A DNA stretch of 64,000 bases from Gillisella vitis (GTDB lineage Bacteria > Pseudomonadota > Alphaproteobacteria > Rhizobiales > Rhizobiaceae), in the NCBI RefSeq assembly GCF_021559775.1, contig NZ_CP056047.1, positions 1,178,001 through 1,242,000 on the forward strand. The letters are read 5' to 3'. Made by a program: the position numbers and the translations under genes. Numbering within the stretch: the first letter of the stretch is position 1; each line of letters starts with the position of its first letter. Shown piece after piece: positions 51,260-60,240 of the stretch. The notes under the pieces are model-generated. The model did not search any database. It was not told the DNA's origin and was given only the letters and a program-made list of their open reading frames with translations.

Positions 51260-51538
51260 GTGACCGCTACATTTGACAAAGTTGCCGACATTATTGCTGA
51301 GACCAGCGAGATCGATCGGGAAACCATCACTCCTGAGAGCCATACGATTGATGACCTGGGAATCGACAGCCTCGATTTCCTCGACATCGTTTTCGCGATC
51401 GACAAGGAATTCGGCATCAAGATTCCGCTTGAACAGTGGACCCAGGATGTCAACGAGGGCAAGGTTTCCACGGAAGAATATTTCGTGCTGAAGAATCTCT
51501 GCTCCAAGATCGACGAACTCAGGGCCGCCAAGGCTTGA
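51260..51538 (+). CDS. acpXL: Acyl carrier protein for very-long-chain lipid A acid
   Basis: This 92-residue AcpXL carries the 27-hydroxyoctacosanoyl chain used by LpxXL. The phosphopantetheine site is [14 protein letters not shown] (Ser38). It is longer than house-keeping ACP and is followed by dehydratase, two ketosynthases, a dehydrogenase and lpxXL, the standard rhizobial order. The start is GTG 51260 with AAGGAT 7 nt upstream. Confidence 0.93.
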   Translation: MTATFDKVADIIAETSEIDRETITPESHTIDDLGIDSLDFLDIVFAIDKEFGIKIPLEQWTQDVNEGKVSTEEYFVLKNLCSKIDELRAAKA

Positions 51539-51600
51539 TCCGTTCAGGCCAAGCCTTGATCTGCTTAGGACTGTCACTGCCATTGCCGGGGGATCGCTGA

Positions 51601-52074
51601 ATGCTGCTGGAATATTTCCAGATGATCGACAAGGTCGAGACGGTGGATCTGTCTGCCCTGACCTTGAAAGCCCAATCGGTGGTGCCGGAAAATAGCCCCG
51701 TCTTCGAGGGGCATTTTCCGGGCATGCCTTTGGTGCCCGGCGTTCTGTTGATCGAAACCATGGCGCAGGCGTCGGGCCTGCTGGTGCTGGCGGTGACGAA
51801 GTTTGCCTCAATGCCATTCCTGATGTCGGTAGACGGTGCCAAGATGCGCAGCTTTGTCGAACCGAATGCAGTTCTGGATATCGAGGCGCATCTGGAGCAC
51901 GAAGGGTCAGGCTTTGCTGTCACCAAGGCGAAGATCACCTCTGCTGGCAAGAAAGTCGCGGATTGCCAGCTGAAGCTGCGCACCATGTCTTTTGACGAAG
52001 TGCCGCTGGGCGATATCGTCCGCACCCGCGCCGAGCAGATCGGCCTGATGGCGGCGATTGCTGCTGCGGAATAG
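51601..52074 (+). CDS. fabZ: FabZ-like 3-hydroxyacyl-ACP dehydratase (XL cluster)
   Basis: This 157-residue hot-dog-fold protein has the FabZ active-site segment FEGHFPGMPLVPGVLLIETMAQASGL (His38 by count, and the Glu of LLIETMAQ). It acts in elongation of the acyl chain on AcpXL. It lies 62 nt after acpXL in the same operon. Confidence 0.88.
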   Translation: MLLEYFQMIDKVETVDLSALTLKAQSVVPENSPVFEGHFPGMPLVPGVLLIETMAQASGLLVLAVTKFASMPFLMSVDGAKMRSFVEPNAVLDIEAHLEHEGSGFAVTKAKITSAGKKVADCQLKLRTMSFDEVPLGDIVRTRAEQIGLMAAIAAAE

Positions 52075-52197
52075 AGTTTATCAGGGAAACTTGGAAACCG
52101 GTTTTCCTGAAAAGACAAACTCAAACAAAGAGAGTGAGAATCTGTCTGGTTCAATATGAACCTGGCAGATTCTAAGTGAGATCTTTAAAGTTTCGTC

Positions 52198-52230
52198 AAT
52201 AAGGCCGCCGCTTTTGTGCGCGGCCTTATT
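52198..52230 (+). promoter_or_regulatory. Long hairpin inside the acpXL operon
   Basis: A perfect 11-bp stem (AATAAGGCCGC / GCGGCCTTATT) with an 11-nt loop lies in the 289-bp gap between the fabZ-like and fabF2 genes. The descending arm ends in TTATT without a longer T run. It could be an attenuator, or a processing site that sets different levels for the two halves of the operon. Confidence 0.5.
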
Positions 52231-52363
52231 GCGTAAAGCCGTCTGTCGGAGTAGGGCATGGCGGCCCTTGCAGGCCTTGGAGCTTTCCGGCTCGGACCTG
52301 GGAATGGACGGTATGTCGCAGTGCTGGCGCGGATCGCCCGGCATTGCTGAAGAGGTTATAGAC

Positions 52364-53569
52364 ATGCATAAGACGCCCAACGATGTGGTGATCACCGGCA
52401 TTGGCATTGTCAGCTGCCACGGAACCGGCAAGGAGCCGCATCTTGCGCTTCTGTCTGCTGGAACGGCAGCCGTGCCGCCGGTCGAGGTGGAAAAATTCGC
52501 GCCTTACCCCATTCATCCGATGCCGCAGATCGATTGGTCGACCCAGATCGCCAAGCGTGGCGACCAGCGGCAGATGGAAAACTGGCAGAGGCTCGGCGTC
52601 TATGCCGCCGGTCTGGCGCTCGACGATGCCGGGCTGAAGGACGACGTGCAGGCCTGCGCTACGATGGACATGATCGTGGCAGCCGGTGGCGGCGAGCGTG
52701 ACATCAATGTCGATACGCTGATCGTCAATGAAGGACTGAAGCGCAATGACCGTGCCCAGCTGGTCAATGAAAAGCTGACGACTGAGCTGCGCCCGACCCT
52801 GTTTCTGGCCCAGCTCTCCAACCTGATGGCTGGTAATATTTCCATCGTCCACAAGGTCACCGGGTCCTCGCGCACCTTTATGGGCGAAGAGGCCGCTGGG
52901 ATTTCCGCCATCGAGACCGCGTTTGCGCGCATTCGCGCCGGTCAATCCACCCATTCGCTGGTGGGTGGCGCGTTCGTGGCTGATCGTGATGATATTTTTC
53001 TGCTGGTGGAGGGCATTCAGGCCCATACGACCGGCCCCTGGAAGCCACTTTGGCAGCGCCAGTCCGGCGAGGGCGGCGGCATGATTCTCGGCACGGTCGG
53101 CGCGTTTCTTGTTCTGGAACAGCGTGCTTACGCTGAGGCGCGAGGCGCGCATATCTACGCCGTGCTTGACGCCATCGAGGGCGACCGTGGCCAGCGGGCC
53201 AATGGTGGGCTGGAAAAGCGTTTGAACCGCATGGCAGGTTCTGTCGGCAAGGATATTGGCGCAGATGCGCTGGTCCTGTCGGGTGCGAGCGGCATGCATG
53301 AGATTTCCGCCCGGGAAAAGACGGCGCTGGAAAAAGCCTTTCCAGGTGCGGTCATTCGCGGTTTCGCTGGCATAACAGGCCACGGGCTGGAAGCGCAGTT
53401 TCCGCTCGGGCTGGCGCTGGCGGCGCTGGCGCTTGATGGAAAAACCATTGTTCCGGCTTTCGATCCTACCGGCGAAGCGGCGATGACCAAACCGGCACGC
53501 CAGGCGATTGTCACCACGGTCGGGTATGTTCGTGGCGAAGGCATGGCCCATCTGTCGGCTGAGGCGTGA
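52364..53569 (+). CDS. Ketosynthase-like partner protein (FabF2-XL), no catalytic Cys
   Basis: This 401-residue protein has the FabF/KASII fold pattern (VVITGIGIVSCHGTGKE; NLMAGNISIVHKVTGSSRTFMGEEAAG). The T-A-C-A-S-G nucleophile region is replaced by RTFMGE and the N-A-H-G-T motif by S-G-A-S-G. Only a GH-type His (GITGHGLEAQ) remains. It resembles KS-beta/chain-length-factor subunits and probably pairs with the intact FabF1 encoded next. ATG 52364 gives the family start. Confidence 0.82.
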   Translation: MHKTPNDVVITGIGIVSCHGTGKEPHLALLSAGTAAVPPVEVEKFAPYPIHPMPQIDWSTQIAKRGDQRQMENWQRLGVYAAGLALDDAGLKDDVQACATMDMIVAAGGGERDINVDTLIVNEGLKRNDRAQLVNEKLTTELRPTLFLAQLSNLMAGNISIVHKVTGSSRTFMGEEAAGISAIETAFARIRAGQSTHSLVGGAFVADRDDIFLLVEGIQAHTTGPWKPLWQRQSGEGGGMILGTVGAFLVLEQRAYAEARGAHIYAVLDAIEGDRGQRANGGLEKRLNRMAGSVGKDIGADALVLSGASGMHEISAREKTALEKAFPGAVIRGFAGITGHGLEAQFPLGLALAALALDGKTIVPAFDPTGEAAMTKPARQAIVTTVGYVRGEGMAHLSAEA

Positions 53570-53579
53570 GGAGAGAGAT

Positions 53580-54881
53580 ATGACACAATCCGGTTTCGAG
53601 TCCCGTTTCAAGGATCATCTCGGTCGTCCGATCATCGCCGTCACCGGCATGGGCGTCATCACCTCACTCGGTCAAGGGCTTGCTGACAATTGGGCAAAGC
53701 TGACCGGTGGCGTATCCGGCATCCACAAGATCACCCGGTTTCCGACTGAGGGCCTCAATACCCGCATCAGCGGCACGGTGGACTTCATCGATATTCCGGC
53801 CATCAATGCCGTAGAGCGTTCCTATGCGATGGCACGGGAAACCACCATCGAGGCGCTGGCCCAGGCTGGCCTGTCCGGCGATTTCGAAGGTCCGTTGTTT
53901 CTGGCTGCCCCTCCGGTCGAGCCGGAATGGGATGATCGCTTTGCGCTTGCCGAACGGGCGCCTGCCGAAACCGCCGAGGGCCATGCCTATCAGCGGCTGC
54001 TGGCTGCCATGCGTGCCGAGGCTGATCCGGTGTTTCTGGAGGCCGTGCAGTTCGGCTCGATTTCCGAGCGGCTTGCCGACCGGTTCGGCACACGCGGCCT
54101 GCCAGTGACCTTGTCGACGGCCTGTGCTTCGGGCGCCACAGCCATCCAGCTTGGCGTTGAAGCCATCCGCCAGGGCCGCACGGACCGGGCGCTGACGGTG
54201 GCGACCGATGGTTCCGTCGGTGCCGAGGCGCTGATCCGCTTCGCGCTGCTTTCGGCGCTGTCCACCCAGAACGATCCGCCGGAAAAGGCATCGAAGCCCT
54301 TCAGCAAGGATCGCGACGGTTTCGTCATCGCCGAAGGTGCGGCAACGCTGGTGCTGGAATCGCTCGAAGCCGCCATTGCCCGTGGCGCCAAAGTGCTTGG
54401 CATCATGAAGGGCTGTGGCGAAAAGGCCGACCATTTCCACCGCACCCGTTCCTCGCCGGACGGCGGCCCGGCCATTGCCACCATCCGCGCAGCCCTTGAT
54501 GACGCCGGTCTTTCCGATGACGGCATTGGCTATATCAATGCGCATGGCACATCGACGCCGGAAAACGACAAGATGGAATATGGTGCCATGCTGTCGGTGT
54601 TTGGTGAGCGTTTGAAGGACCAGATTCCGGTCTCGTCCAACAAGTCGATGATCGGCCATACGCTGACGGCGGCCGGTGCGGTCGAAGCGGTGTTTTCGAT
54701 CCAGACCATGCTGACCGGAACGCTGCCGCCGACCATCAACTATACCAATCCCGATCCGACCGTGGAGCTGGACGTGGTGCCGAACGTCAAGCGCGACGCA
54801 CAGGTTTCGGCTGTGCTGTCCAACAGCTTCGGCTTTGGTGGGCAGAATGCCAGCCTTGTCATGACCCTTGAACCTGCCTGA
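53580..54881 (+). CDS. fabF: Beta-ketoacyl-ACP synthase II (FabF1-XL)
   Basis: This 433-residue condensing enzyme is intact: Cys in TLSTACASGATAIQLG, His in YINAHGTSTPENDK, and His in SSNKSMIGHTLTAAGAVEAV. It elongates the very-long-chain acid on AcpXL. It starts 10 nt after fabF2 with GAGGAGAGAG before the ATG. Confidence 0.92.
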   Translation: MTQSGFESRFKDHLGRPIIAVTGMGVITSLGQGLADNWAKLTGGVSGIHKITRFPTEGLNTRISGTVDFIDIPAINAVERSYAMARETTIEALAQAGLSGDFEGPLFLAAPPVEPEWDDRFALAERAPAETAEGHAYQRLLAAMRAEADPVFLEAVQFGSISERLADRFGTRGLPVTLSTACASGATAIQLGVEAIRQGRTDRALTVATDGSVGAEALIRFALLSALSTQNDPPEKASKPFSKDRDGFVIAEGAATLVLESLEAAIARGAKVLGIMKGCGEKADHFHRTRSSPDGGPAIATIRAALDDAGLSDDGIGYINAHGTSTPENDKMEYGAMLSVFGERLKDQIPVSSNKSMIGHTLTAAGAVEAVFSIQTMLTGTLPPTINYTNPDPTVELDVVPNVKRDAQVSAVLSNSFGFGGQNASLVMTLEPA

Positions 54882-54957
54882 TAAGGCCTCACCCGGCCCG
54901 GGCGTCACCGGGACAGGAAAGACAAGAAGATAAGCCCTCGGGCGAAGGAAGATAGCC

Positions 54958-55986
54958 ATGCGCGCATTGCAATTGATCGAAGACCGTAAGCTTGAAATCA
55001 CCGACCTGCCGGAGCCGGATGCGCCCGGTCCCGGTGAAGTGACGCTGCGGGTCAAGGCGGTGGCGCTGAACCATATCGATGTCTGGGGTTGGCGCGGCAT
55101 GGCGTTTGCCAAGCGCAAGATGCCGCTGGTGATCGGTGCGGAAGCCTCCGGCGTGGTCGAGGCTATCGGTCCCGGCGTCGGCAATATCCTGCCCGGCCAG
55201 CTGGCGGCGGTTTACGGCGCACGCACCTGCGGTCTCTGCAAGCCCTGCCGTGAAGGCCGCGACAATCTCTGCGAACATGTCGGCGGTGTGCATGGCTTCC
55301 ACCTCGACGGCTTTGCTCAGGAAAAGATCAATATTCCGGCCCGTCTGCTGGTGCCGGCACCTCCGGGCGTCGATGCCATCGCCGCAGCGCTTGCGCCAGT
55401 CACCTTCGGCACCGTTGAACACATGCTATTCGACAATGCCAAGCTCGAGCCGGGTGAAACCATTCTCGTTCATGCTGGCGGCTCCGGCATCGGTACTGCG
55501 GCTATACAGTTGGCCAAGAAGATCGGCTGCACCGTGATCACCACCGTCGGCTCGGACGACAAGATTGAACGGGCGCGGGCGCTGGGCGCCGATCATGTCA
55601 TCAATTACCGCACGGACCGGTTTGAAGGCGTGGTGCGCAAGCTGACCAAGAAGAAGGGTGTTGATGTCGTGTTCGAGCACGTCGGCAAGGATACCTGGGC
55701 TGGCTCCATGCTGTGCATGAAGCGCGGCGGGCGCCTCGTGACCTGTGGCTCGACATCAGGCGTTTCGACCGACCTGAACCTGATGATGTTGTTCCAGCAG
55801 CAATTGAAACTGCTCGGCTCGTTTGGCTGCCGGATGGAAAACATGGCCAATGCCATGCAGAAAATGGCTCGTGGCCTCGTTCATCCGGTCATTGATACGC
55901 AGGTGACGTTTGAGGATATCGATGTGGCGCTGACCCGGATGGAAAGCCGCCAGATCTTTGGCAAAATCATCCTGAAAATGGATTGA
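54958..55986 (+). CDS. adh2: MDR alcohol dehydrogenase-like protein of XL cluster
   Basis: This 342-residue medium-chain dehydrogenase keeps the structural zinc cysteines (CGLCKPCREGRDNLC) and the NAD(P) loop HAGGSGIGTAAIQLAK. The catalytic-zinc Cys position reads ALNHIDVW, so the catalytic zinc is probably absent and the enzyme may be a reductase, perhaps the enoyl- or keto-reducing step for the 27-hydroxy acid. It is coupled to lpxXL (2-nt gap). Confidence 0.88.
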   Translation: MRALQLIEDRKLEITDLPEPDAPGPGEVTLRVKAVALNHIDVWGWRGMAFAKRKMPLVIGAEASGVVEAIGPGVGNILPGQLAAVYGARTCGLCKPCREGRDNLCEHVGGVHGFHLDGFAQEKINIPARLLVPAPPGVDAIAAALAPVTFGTVEHMLFDNAKLEPGETILVHAGGSGIGTAAIQLAKKIGCTVITTVGSDDKIERARALGADHVINYRTDRFEGVVRKLTKKKGVDVVFEHVGKDTWAGSMLCMKRGGRLVTCGSTSGVSTDLNLMMLFQQQLKLLGSFGCRMENMANAMQKMARGLVHPVIDTQVTFEDIDVALTRMESRQIFGKIILKMD

Positions 55987-55988
55987 TC

Positions 55989-56921
55989 ATGCTCCGTCGG
56001 GTTCTGACAAAGGTCGTGCTGGGCCTGCGGAGATTTCCGCAATGGCTGGTGGCCAAGTTCATCCTGGTCTTGCTGACGCTGCTGAAACTGTTTCCTGCCG
56101 ATACTGCCTTGAATGGTGCCGATCGGCTGGTGCGGTTTATCGGGCCGAAGCTGAAGCGCCACCGGTTGATGCTGACCAATCTGCGCAATGCCTTTCCGGA
56201 AAAATCCGAGGCGGAAATCGAGACCATCGCGCTGGCCGCCTGGGGACATATGGGCCGGCAGATCGCCGAATATGTGTTTCTCGACGAGTTGTTCGATTTC
56301 GACCCGGAAAAGCTGGGAGAGGGCCGCGTCGAGGTTTCCGGCATTCCGATCTTTATGGACCTGCTGAAAAATCCGCGCCCGTTCATCGTTTTTACCGGCC
56401 ATACCGGCAATTTCGAAATGCTGCCGGTGGCGGGCGCTGCCTTCGGTCTTTACGTGACGGTGCTGTTTCGCCCGCCCAATAACCCCTATATTGCCGAGAT
56501 GGTGTTCGATTTCCGCCGGGCGCGGATGGGCAATCTCGTGCCCTCCCATGCCGGTTCGTCCTTTCATTTGGCCCGCCAGCTGGAAGCAGGCAAGGGGGTC
56601 GGCGTGCTGGTCGATCAGAAGTTCAAGAAGGGCCAGCCCACGACGTTCTTCGGCAGCGAAGTGCGCACCAATCCGCTACTGGCCAAGCTGGTGCGACAGT
56701 TCGGCTGCGATATCTATCCGGCCCGCTGTATCCGTCTGCCCAGCAATCGTTACCGGCTGGAAATCGAACCGAAGGTGGACATACCCAAGGATGGTCAAGG
56801 CCGTGTCAATGTCCAGGCGACCGCGCAAATGCTGAATGACAAGGTGGAGAGCTGGGTGCGCGAATATCCCGAGCAGTGGCTTTGGTATCACGACCGCTGG
56901 AATATCAAGAAAACACTTTGA
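55989..56921 (+). CDS. lpxXL: Lipid A very-long-chain acyltransferase
   Basis: This 310-residue LpxL-family membrane-associated acyltransferase transfers 27-hydroxyoctacosanoate from AcpXL to lipid A. An N-terminal hydrophobic helix (about 20-36) and the catalytic H138-x4-E143 in FTGHTGNFEMLP are visible, with VGVLVDQKFKKG typical of the family. ATG 55989 is used; TTG 55983 would overlap the adh2 stop. The 3' end overlaps the opposing gene by 17 nt. Confidence 0.93.
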   Translation: MLRRVLTKVVLGLRRFPQWLVAKFILVLLTLLKLFPADTALNGADRLVRFIGPKLKRHRLMLTNLRNAFPEKSEAEIETIALAAWGHMGRQIAEYVFLDELFDFDPEKLGEGRVEVSGIPIFMDLLKNPRPFIVFTGHTGNFEMLPVAGAAFGLYVTVLFRPPNNPYIAEMVFDFRRARMGNLVPSHAGSSFHLARQLEAGKGVGVLVDQKFKKGQPTTFFGSEVRTNPLLAKLVRQFGCDIYPARCIRLPSNRYRLEIEPKVDIPKDGQGRVNVQATAQMLNDKVESWVREYPEQWLWYHDRWNIKKTL

Positions 56922-57903
56922 AGTCCGCTCTGGCCTTTTCAGCTTGGGACAACTCAGCTCTCGTTTGTTCGGTTTGATGCGGCGTAAAAACGTTGACCTG
57001 TGCGGCAGCGTTCCAAAAGGCAGTGTTGATGGCTTCGAACTTGGTCGATTGCCAATGGAAGTAATCATCAACAAAACGCTGTGACAGCCAGACATTGCCG
57101 CGCCGCCGCGGCAATTCCCAGCCCAGCAGTTCTTCTTCCTGCGGCTTCTTGAACATCCGCTTCAGGTTGGTGATCGAGATCAGATAGGTCTCTCCAAGCG
57201 CGGCGAGGCTGATTGGTCCCAGCCGATAGAGCCCATCGGCATCGGCATGATCCGGGATCTGGCTGATCATGCCGTGCAGCACCATGCCCCCCATATCCGA
57301 ATTGAGAAAGGGAGCAATCGTTTCACGCGGTATGCGCCAATCGGGGTCCACCACCAAAGCCTGGGCAATCATCGGCTGAGCAATCCTGAAAATAAGCGGA
57401 TTGGCATCAGCCAGCGCGCGGCGGCCTCCGTCGTCCAGCCGGTCAAGGCAATCCAGATGGCCCAGAAACCAGGAGATCATTGCGGCCTCGGTTGCTGCCG
57501 TTGGCACCAGGATGCGCATTCGGCGATCGGCTGGGTTTTCTATTTCCTCGATAAATTTATAGGCGGACAGTTCGGCCAGAAATGACGCTGCGGTATTGCG
57601 GCTTGCCGCGCCCAATTGCATAGCCACGTCCATGAAGCGAGAGGCCGTCAGGCCCGACAGAGGATCTTCTGGCACACGTTGCAAGGCGAGTGCATACATG
57701 GAATGCGACATCAACCATTTGCGGTGACAGGCCTTGAGGCGTGAAAGGCGCGGTGTCTTAAGATGTATCCCGATCAGGTGCCGGGCGATTTCCCGCTCGA
57801 TTTCCGGAAAAGCCGGATGAGCAGCGATTGCCTCACGGCTTAGAAGGGATGGGGATGAGATTTGTGAACGCGGAGATGACAACATCTGTGTTGAACCCGA
57901 CAA
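56905..57903 (-). CDS. Winged-helix-like regulator, unknown
   Basis: This 332-residue protein has a probable winged helix at about 75-130 (SGLTASRFMDVAMQLGAASRNTAASFLAELSAYKFIEEIENPADRRMRILVPT), reminiscent of MarR-type folds, and a second helical region around 225-265 (LAALGETYLISITNLKRMFKKPQEEELLGW) that may be another HTH. It lies convergent to lpxXL with a 17-nt tail overlap. Target unknown. Confidence 0.7.
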   Translation of the reverse strand: MSGSTQMLSSPRSQISSPSLLSREAIAAHPAFPEIEREIARHLIGIHLKTPRLSRLKACHRKWLMSHSMYALALQRVPEDPLSGLTASRFMDVAMQLGAASRNTAASFLAELSAYKFIEEIENPADRRMRILVPTAATEAAMISWFLGHLDCLDRLDDGGRRALADANPLIFRIAQPMIAQALVVDPDWRIPRETIAPFLNSDMGGMVLHGMISQIPDHADADGLYRLGPISLAALGETYLISITNLKRMFKKPQEEELLGWELPRRRGNVWLSQRFVDDYFHWQSTKFEAINTAFWNAAAQVNVFTPHQTEQTRAELSQAEKARADFKVFS

Positions 57904-58553
57904 TGACGAAAGAGCAATAGGTGTTTTTTGACGGCTGTCTTACAGTCTATCCAAGAATTGCCGCTGGCCGTCTGCAAATGGCACTTTCTGCGCTTCCGGT
58001 ACTCACGTACATTAAGTACGCTCCGTTCCGGTTCTCGAAATCACCATTTTCGCCAGGCCAGCAGCAATTCTTGAACAGACTGTTAGTGAACGCTCTATGG
58101 CAACAAGAATAGCGGTAAGCCAGGAAACTTCCGGTTAATCTTCATCCAAGATCATCGTGCTACCTTGTATTTTCATTGCGATGCCGATGCAACGAGCATG
58201 CTCAAAACATACGTGCTTTGTCCCATAAAATATATGGGAATAAAAATTCCTGTTTAACAAACTGTCTTTGGTTATTCTCCTGCCGATATCAGGGACGGTG
58301 CGGACCCTCGAGAACTTGAATATTTCGAAATAGTTTCAAGCATATTTGATTGGCATTCACGCGAGCAAGATGACCCTTGCTGTCAATTATATCAGGTGGG
58401 ACGTGCGGCGAAAATCCATCTTCTCGGTTTGTTGCCCGAAATAGAGCCGCGCCCTCCATGCTCTTTTGAGGAAACAGGAACGCACAATTTTTCGTTTCAG
58501 CGGGGTGTTTTGGGCCGTTGCAGTCCACCGATGGCCGGGTTAAACCTTGAGCC
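57904..58553. other. Long intergenic region with palindromic element
   Basis: These 650 bp hold no convincing gene. They contain the large imperfect inverted repeat at 57942-58083 and a small perfect hairpin TCCCATA / TATGGGA at 58221-58239. The nadE promoter must lie in the last part, but no clear consensus was seen. Confidence 0.55.
57942..58083. repeat. Imperfect palindromic repeat element (MITE/RIME-like)
   Basis: Outer arms of 28 bp (57942-57969 and 58056-58083) match in inverted order at nearly all positions (ACAGTCT, CAAGAATTGC, GCTGGCC blocks). The interior is a weaker palindrome centred on ACGTAC-ATTAA-GTACG near 58010. The layout suggests a small non-autonomous intergenic repeat of the kind scattered in rhizobial genomes. 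Family membership was not verified. Confidence 0.65.
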
Positions 58554-60233
58554 ATGAGCGACACAGTCCAAAGACCCGAAACGCTGCGCATCGCCGTGGC
58601 CCAGTTCAATCCGACCGTGGGCGATGTGGTAGGCAATCTAAGCCTTGCCCGCACCGCCCGCGCCAAGGCGGCCTCGCTGGGGGCTGATCTTCTCTTGCTG
58701 TCCGAACTGTTCATTTCCGGCTATCCGCCGGAAGATCTTGTGCTGAAACCCGCCTTTCTTCAGGCATGCAAGGCGGCTGTGGAGGAACTGGCCGCAGATA
58801 CCGCCGATGGCGGGCCGGGCGTCATCGTCGGCTTTCCACGCCAGGGTGAAAAAGGCCGGCACAATTCGGTGGCGATCATCGACGGCGGCAAAATCCTCGG
58901 TCTGCGCGACAAGATCGATCTGCCCAATTACGGTGAATTCGATGAGAAGCGGGTGTTTGTCGAAGGCGATATGCCGGGACCGGTGAACTTCCGGGGCGTG
59001 CGGCTGGGTGTGCCGATCTGCGAGGAGATCTGGAACGATCTCGGCGTTTGCGAGACGCTGGCCGAAAGCGGTGCGGAAATTCTACTGGTTCCCAATGGGT
59101 CGCCCTACTATCACGGTAAGCTTGAGGTTCGGTATCAGGTCGTTCTGCGGCAGGTGATCGAAAGCGGCTTGCCGCTGGTCTTCGCCAATCAGGTTGGCGG
59201 CCAGGACGAACTGGTGTTTGATGGTGCCAGCTTCTGCTTCAATGCGGATAAGACGCTGGCCTTCCAGATGCCGCAGTTCGAGGAAAGCATCGTGCTGACC
59301 ACCTGGACGCGGGAAGCCGATGGCTGGCGCTGTGCGCCCGGCGAGGTCTCAGCTATTCCCGAGGGCGAAGAGGCTGATTATCGCGCCTGCATGTTGGGCT
59401 TTCGCGATTACGTGAACAAGAACGGCTTCAAGAGCGTGGTGCTCGGCCTGTCCGGCGGCATTGATTCGGCGATTTGTGCGGCAATGGCCGTCGATGCCCT
59501 GGGGCATGAGCGGGTGCGCACCATCATGCTACCCTATCGCTACACATCCGAAGAAAGCTTCAAGGATGCTGCCGATTGCGCCAAGGCGCTCGGCTGCCAT
59601 TACGACATCGTGCCGATTTCAGAGCCGGTGGAGGGCTTCCTTGCCAGCCTCGCCGATATGTTTGAAGGCACGGAAAGCGGCATTACCGAGGAAAACCTGC
59701 AAAGCCGCACCCGCGGCACCATCCTGATGGCGGTATCGAACAAGTTCGGCTCGATGGTGGTGACAACAGGCAATAAATCGGAAATGTCGGTGGGCTATGC
59801 GACGCTCTATGGCGACATGAACGGCGGCTTCAATCCGATCAAGGACCTCTACAAGATGCAGGTCTATGCGCTGTCGGCTTGGCGCAATGCCCATGTGCCA
59901 ATTGGCGCGCTTGGCCCGGCAGGCGAGGTCATTCCGGCCAACATCATCGCCAAGGCCCCGTCCGCCGAACTGCGCCCCGACCAAAAGGACCAGGACAGCC
60001 TGCCGCCCTATCCGGTGCTGGATGACATCTTGGAATGCCTGGTGGAAAAGGAAATGTCGGTGGACGAGATTTTGGCCCGCGGCCATGATATCGCCACCGT
60101 GCATCGTGTTGAACATCTGCTTTATCTGGCCGAATACAAGCGCCGCCAGTCGGCTCCGGGCGTGAAGATCACCAAGAAGAACTTTGGCCGCGACCGGCGC
60201 TATCCGATCACCAATCGGTTCCGAGATAGGTAG
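58554..60233 (+). CDS. nadE: Glutamine-dependent NAD+ synthetase
   Basis: This 559-residue two-domain enzyme has an N-terminal nitrilase-type glutaminase with Glu in LLLLSELFISGYPPEDL, Lys in LRDKIDLPNYGEFDEKR and Cys in GVPICEEIWND. The C-terminal synthetase has the P-loop LGLSGGIDSAICAAMAVDALG and TTGNKSEMSVGYATLYGD. It converts deamido-NAD to NAD using glutamine. ATG 58554. Confidence 0.95.
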   Translation: MSDTVQRPETLRIAVAQFNPTVGDVVGNLSLARTARAKAASLGADLLLLSELFISGYPPEDLVLKPAFLQACKAAVEELAADTADGGPGVIVGFPRQGEKGRHNSVAIIDGGKILGLRDKIDLPNYGEFDEKRVFVEGDMPGPVNFRGVRLGVPICEEIWNDLGVCETLAESGAEILLVPNGSPYYHGKLEVRYQVVLRQVIESGLPLVFANQVGGQDELVFDGASFCFNADKTLAFQMPQFEESIVLTTWTREADGWRCAPGEVSAIPEGEEADYRACMLGFRDYVNKNGFKSVVLGLSGGIDSAICAAMAVDALGHERVRTIMLPYRYTSEESFKDAADCAKALGCHYDIVPISEPVEGFLASLADMFEGTESGITEENLQSRTRGTILMAVSNKFGSMVVTTGNKSEMSVGYATLYGDMNGGFNPIKDLYKMQVYALSAWRNAHVPIGALGPAGEVIPANIIAKAPSAELRPDQKDQDSLPPYPVLDDILECLVEKEMSVDEILARGHDIATVHRVEHLLYLAEYKRRQSAPGVKITKKNFGRDRRYPITNRFRDR

Positions 60234-60240
60234 AGTGCTG

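Noticed and set aside
52226..53611. 461-codon minus-strand frame opposite fabF2
   Set aside because: Composition rich in His, Arg and Gln, typical of an antisense shadow. The plus strand encodes a clear ketosynthase-fold protein.
53664..55184. Long minus-strand open frame opposite fabF1 and adh2
   Set aside because: Its residues follow the codon pattern of the well supported plus-strand genes. No motif, SD or family likeness; shadow of high-GC coding.
57921..58112. 63-codon frame in the nadE upstream gap
   Set aside because: It lies across the palindromic repeat element and encodes nothing recognisable.
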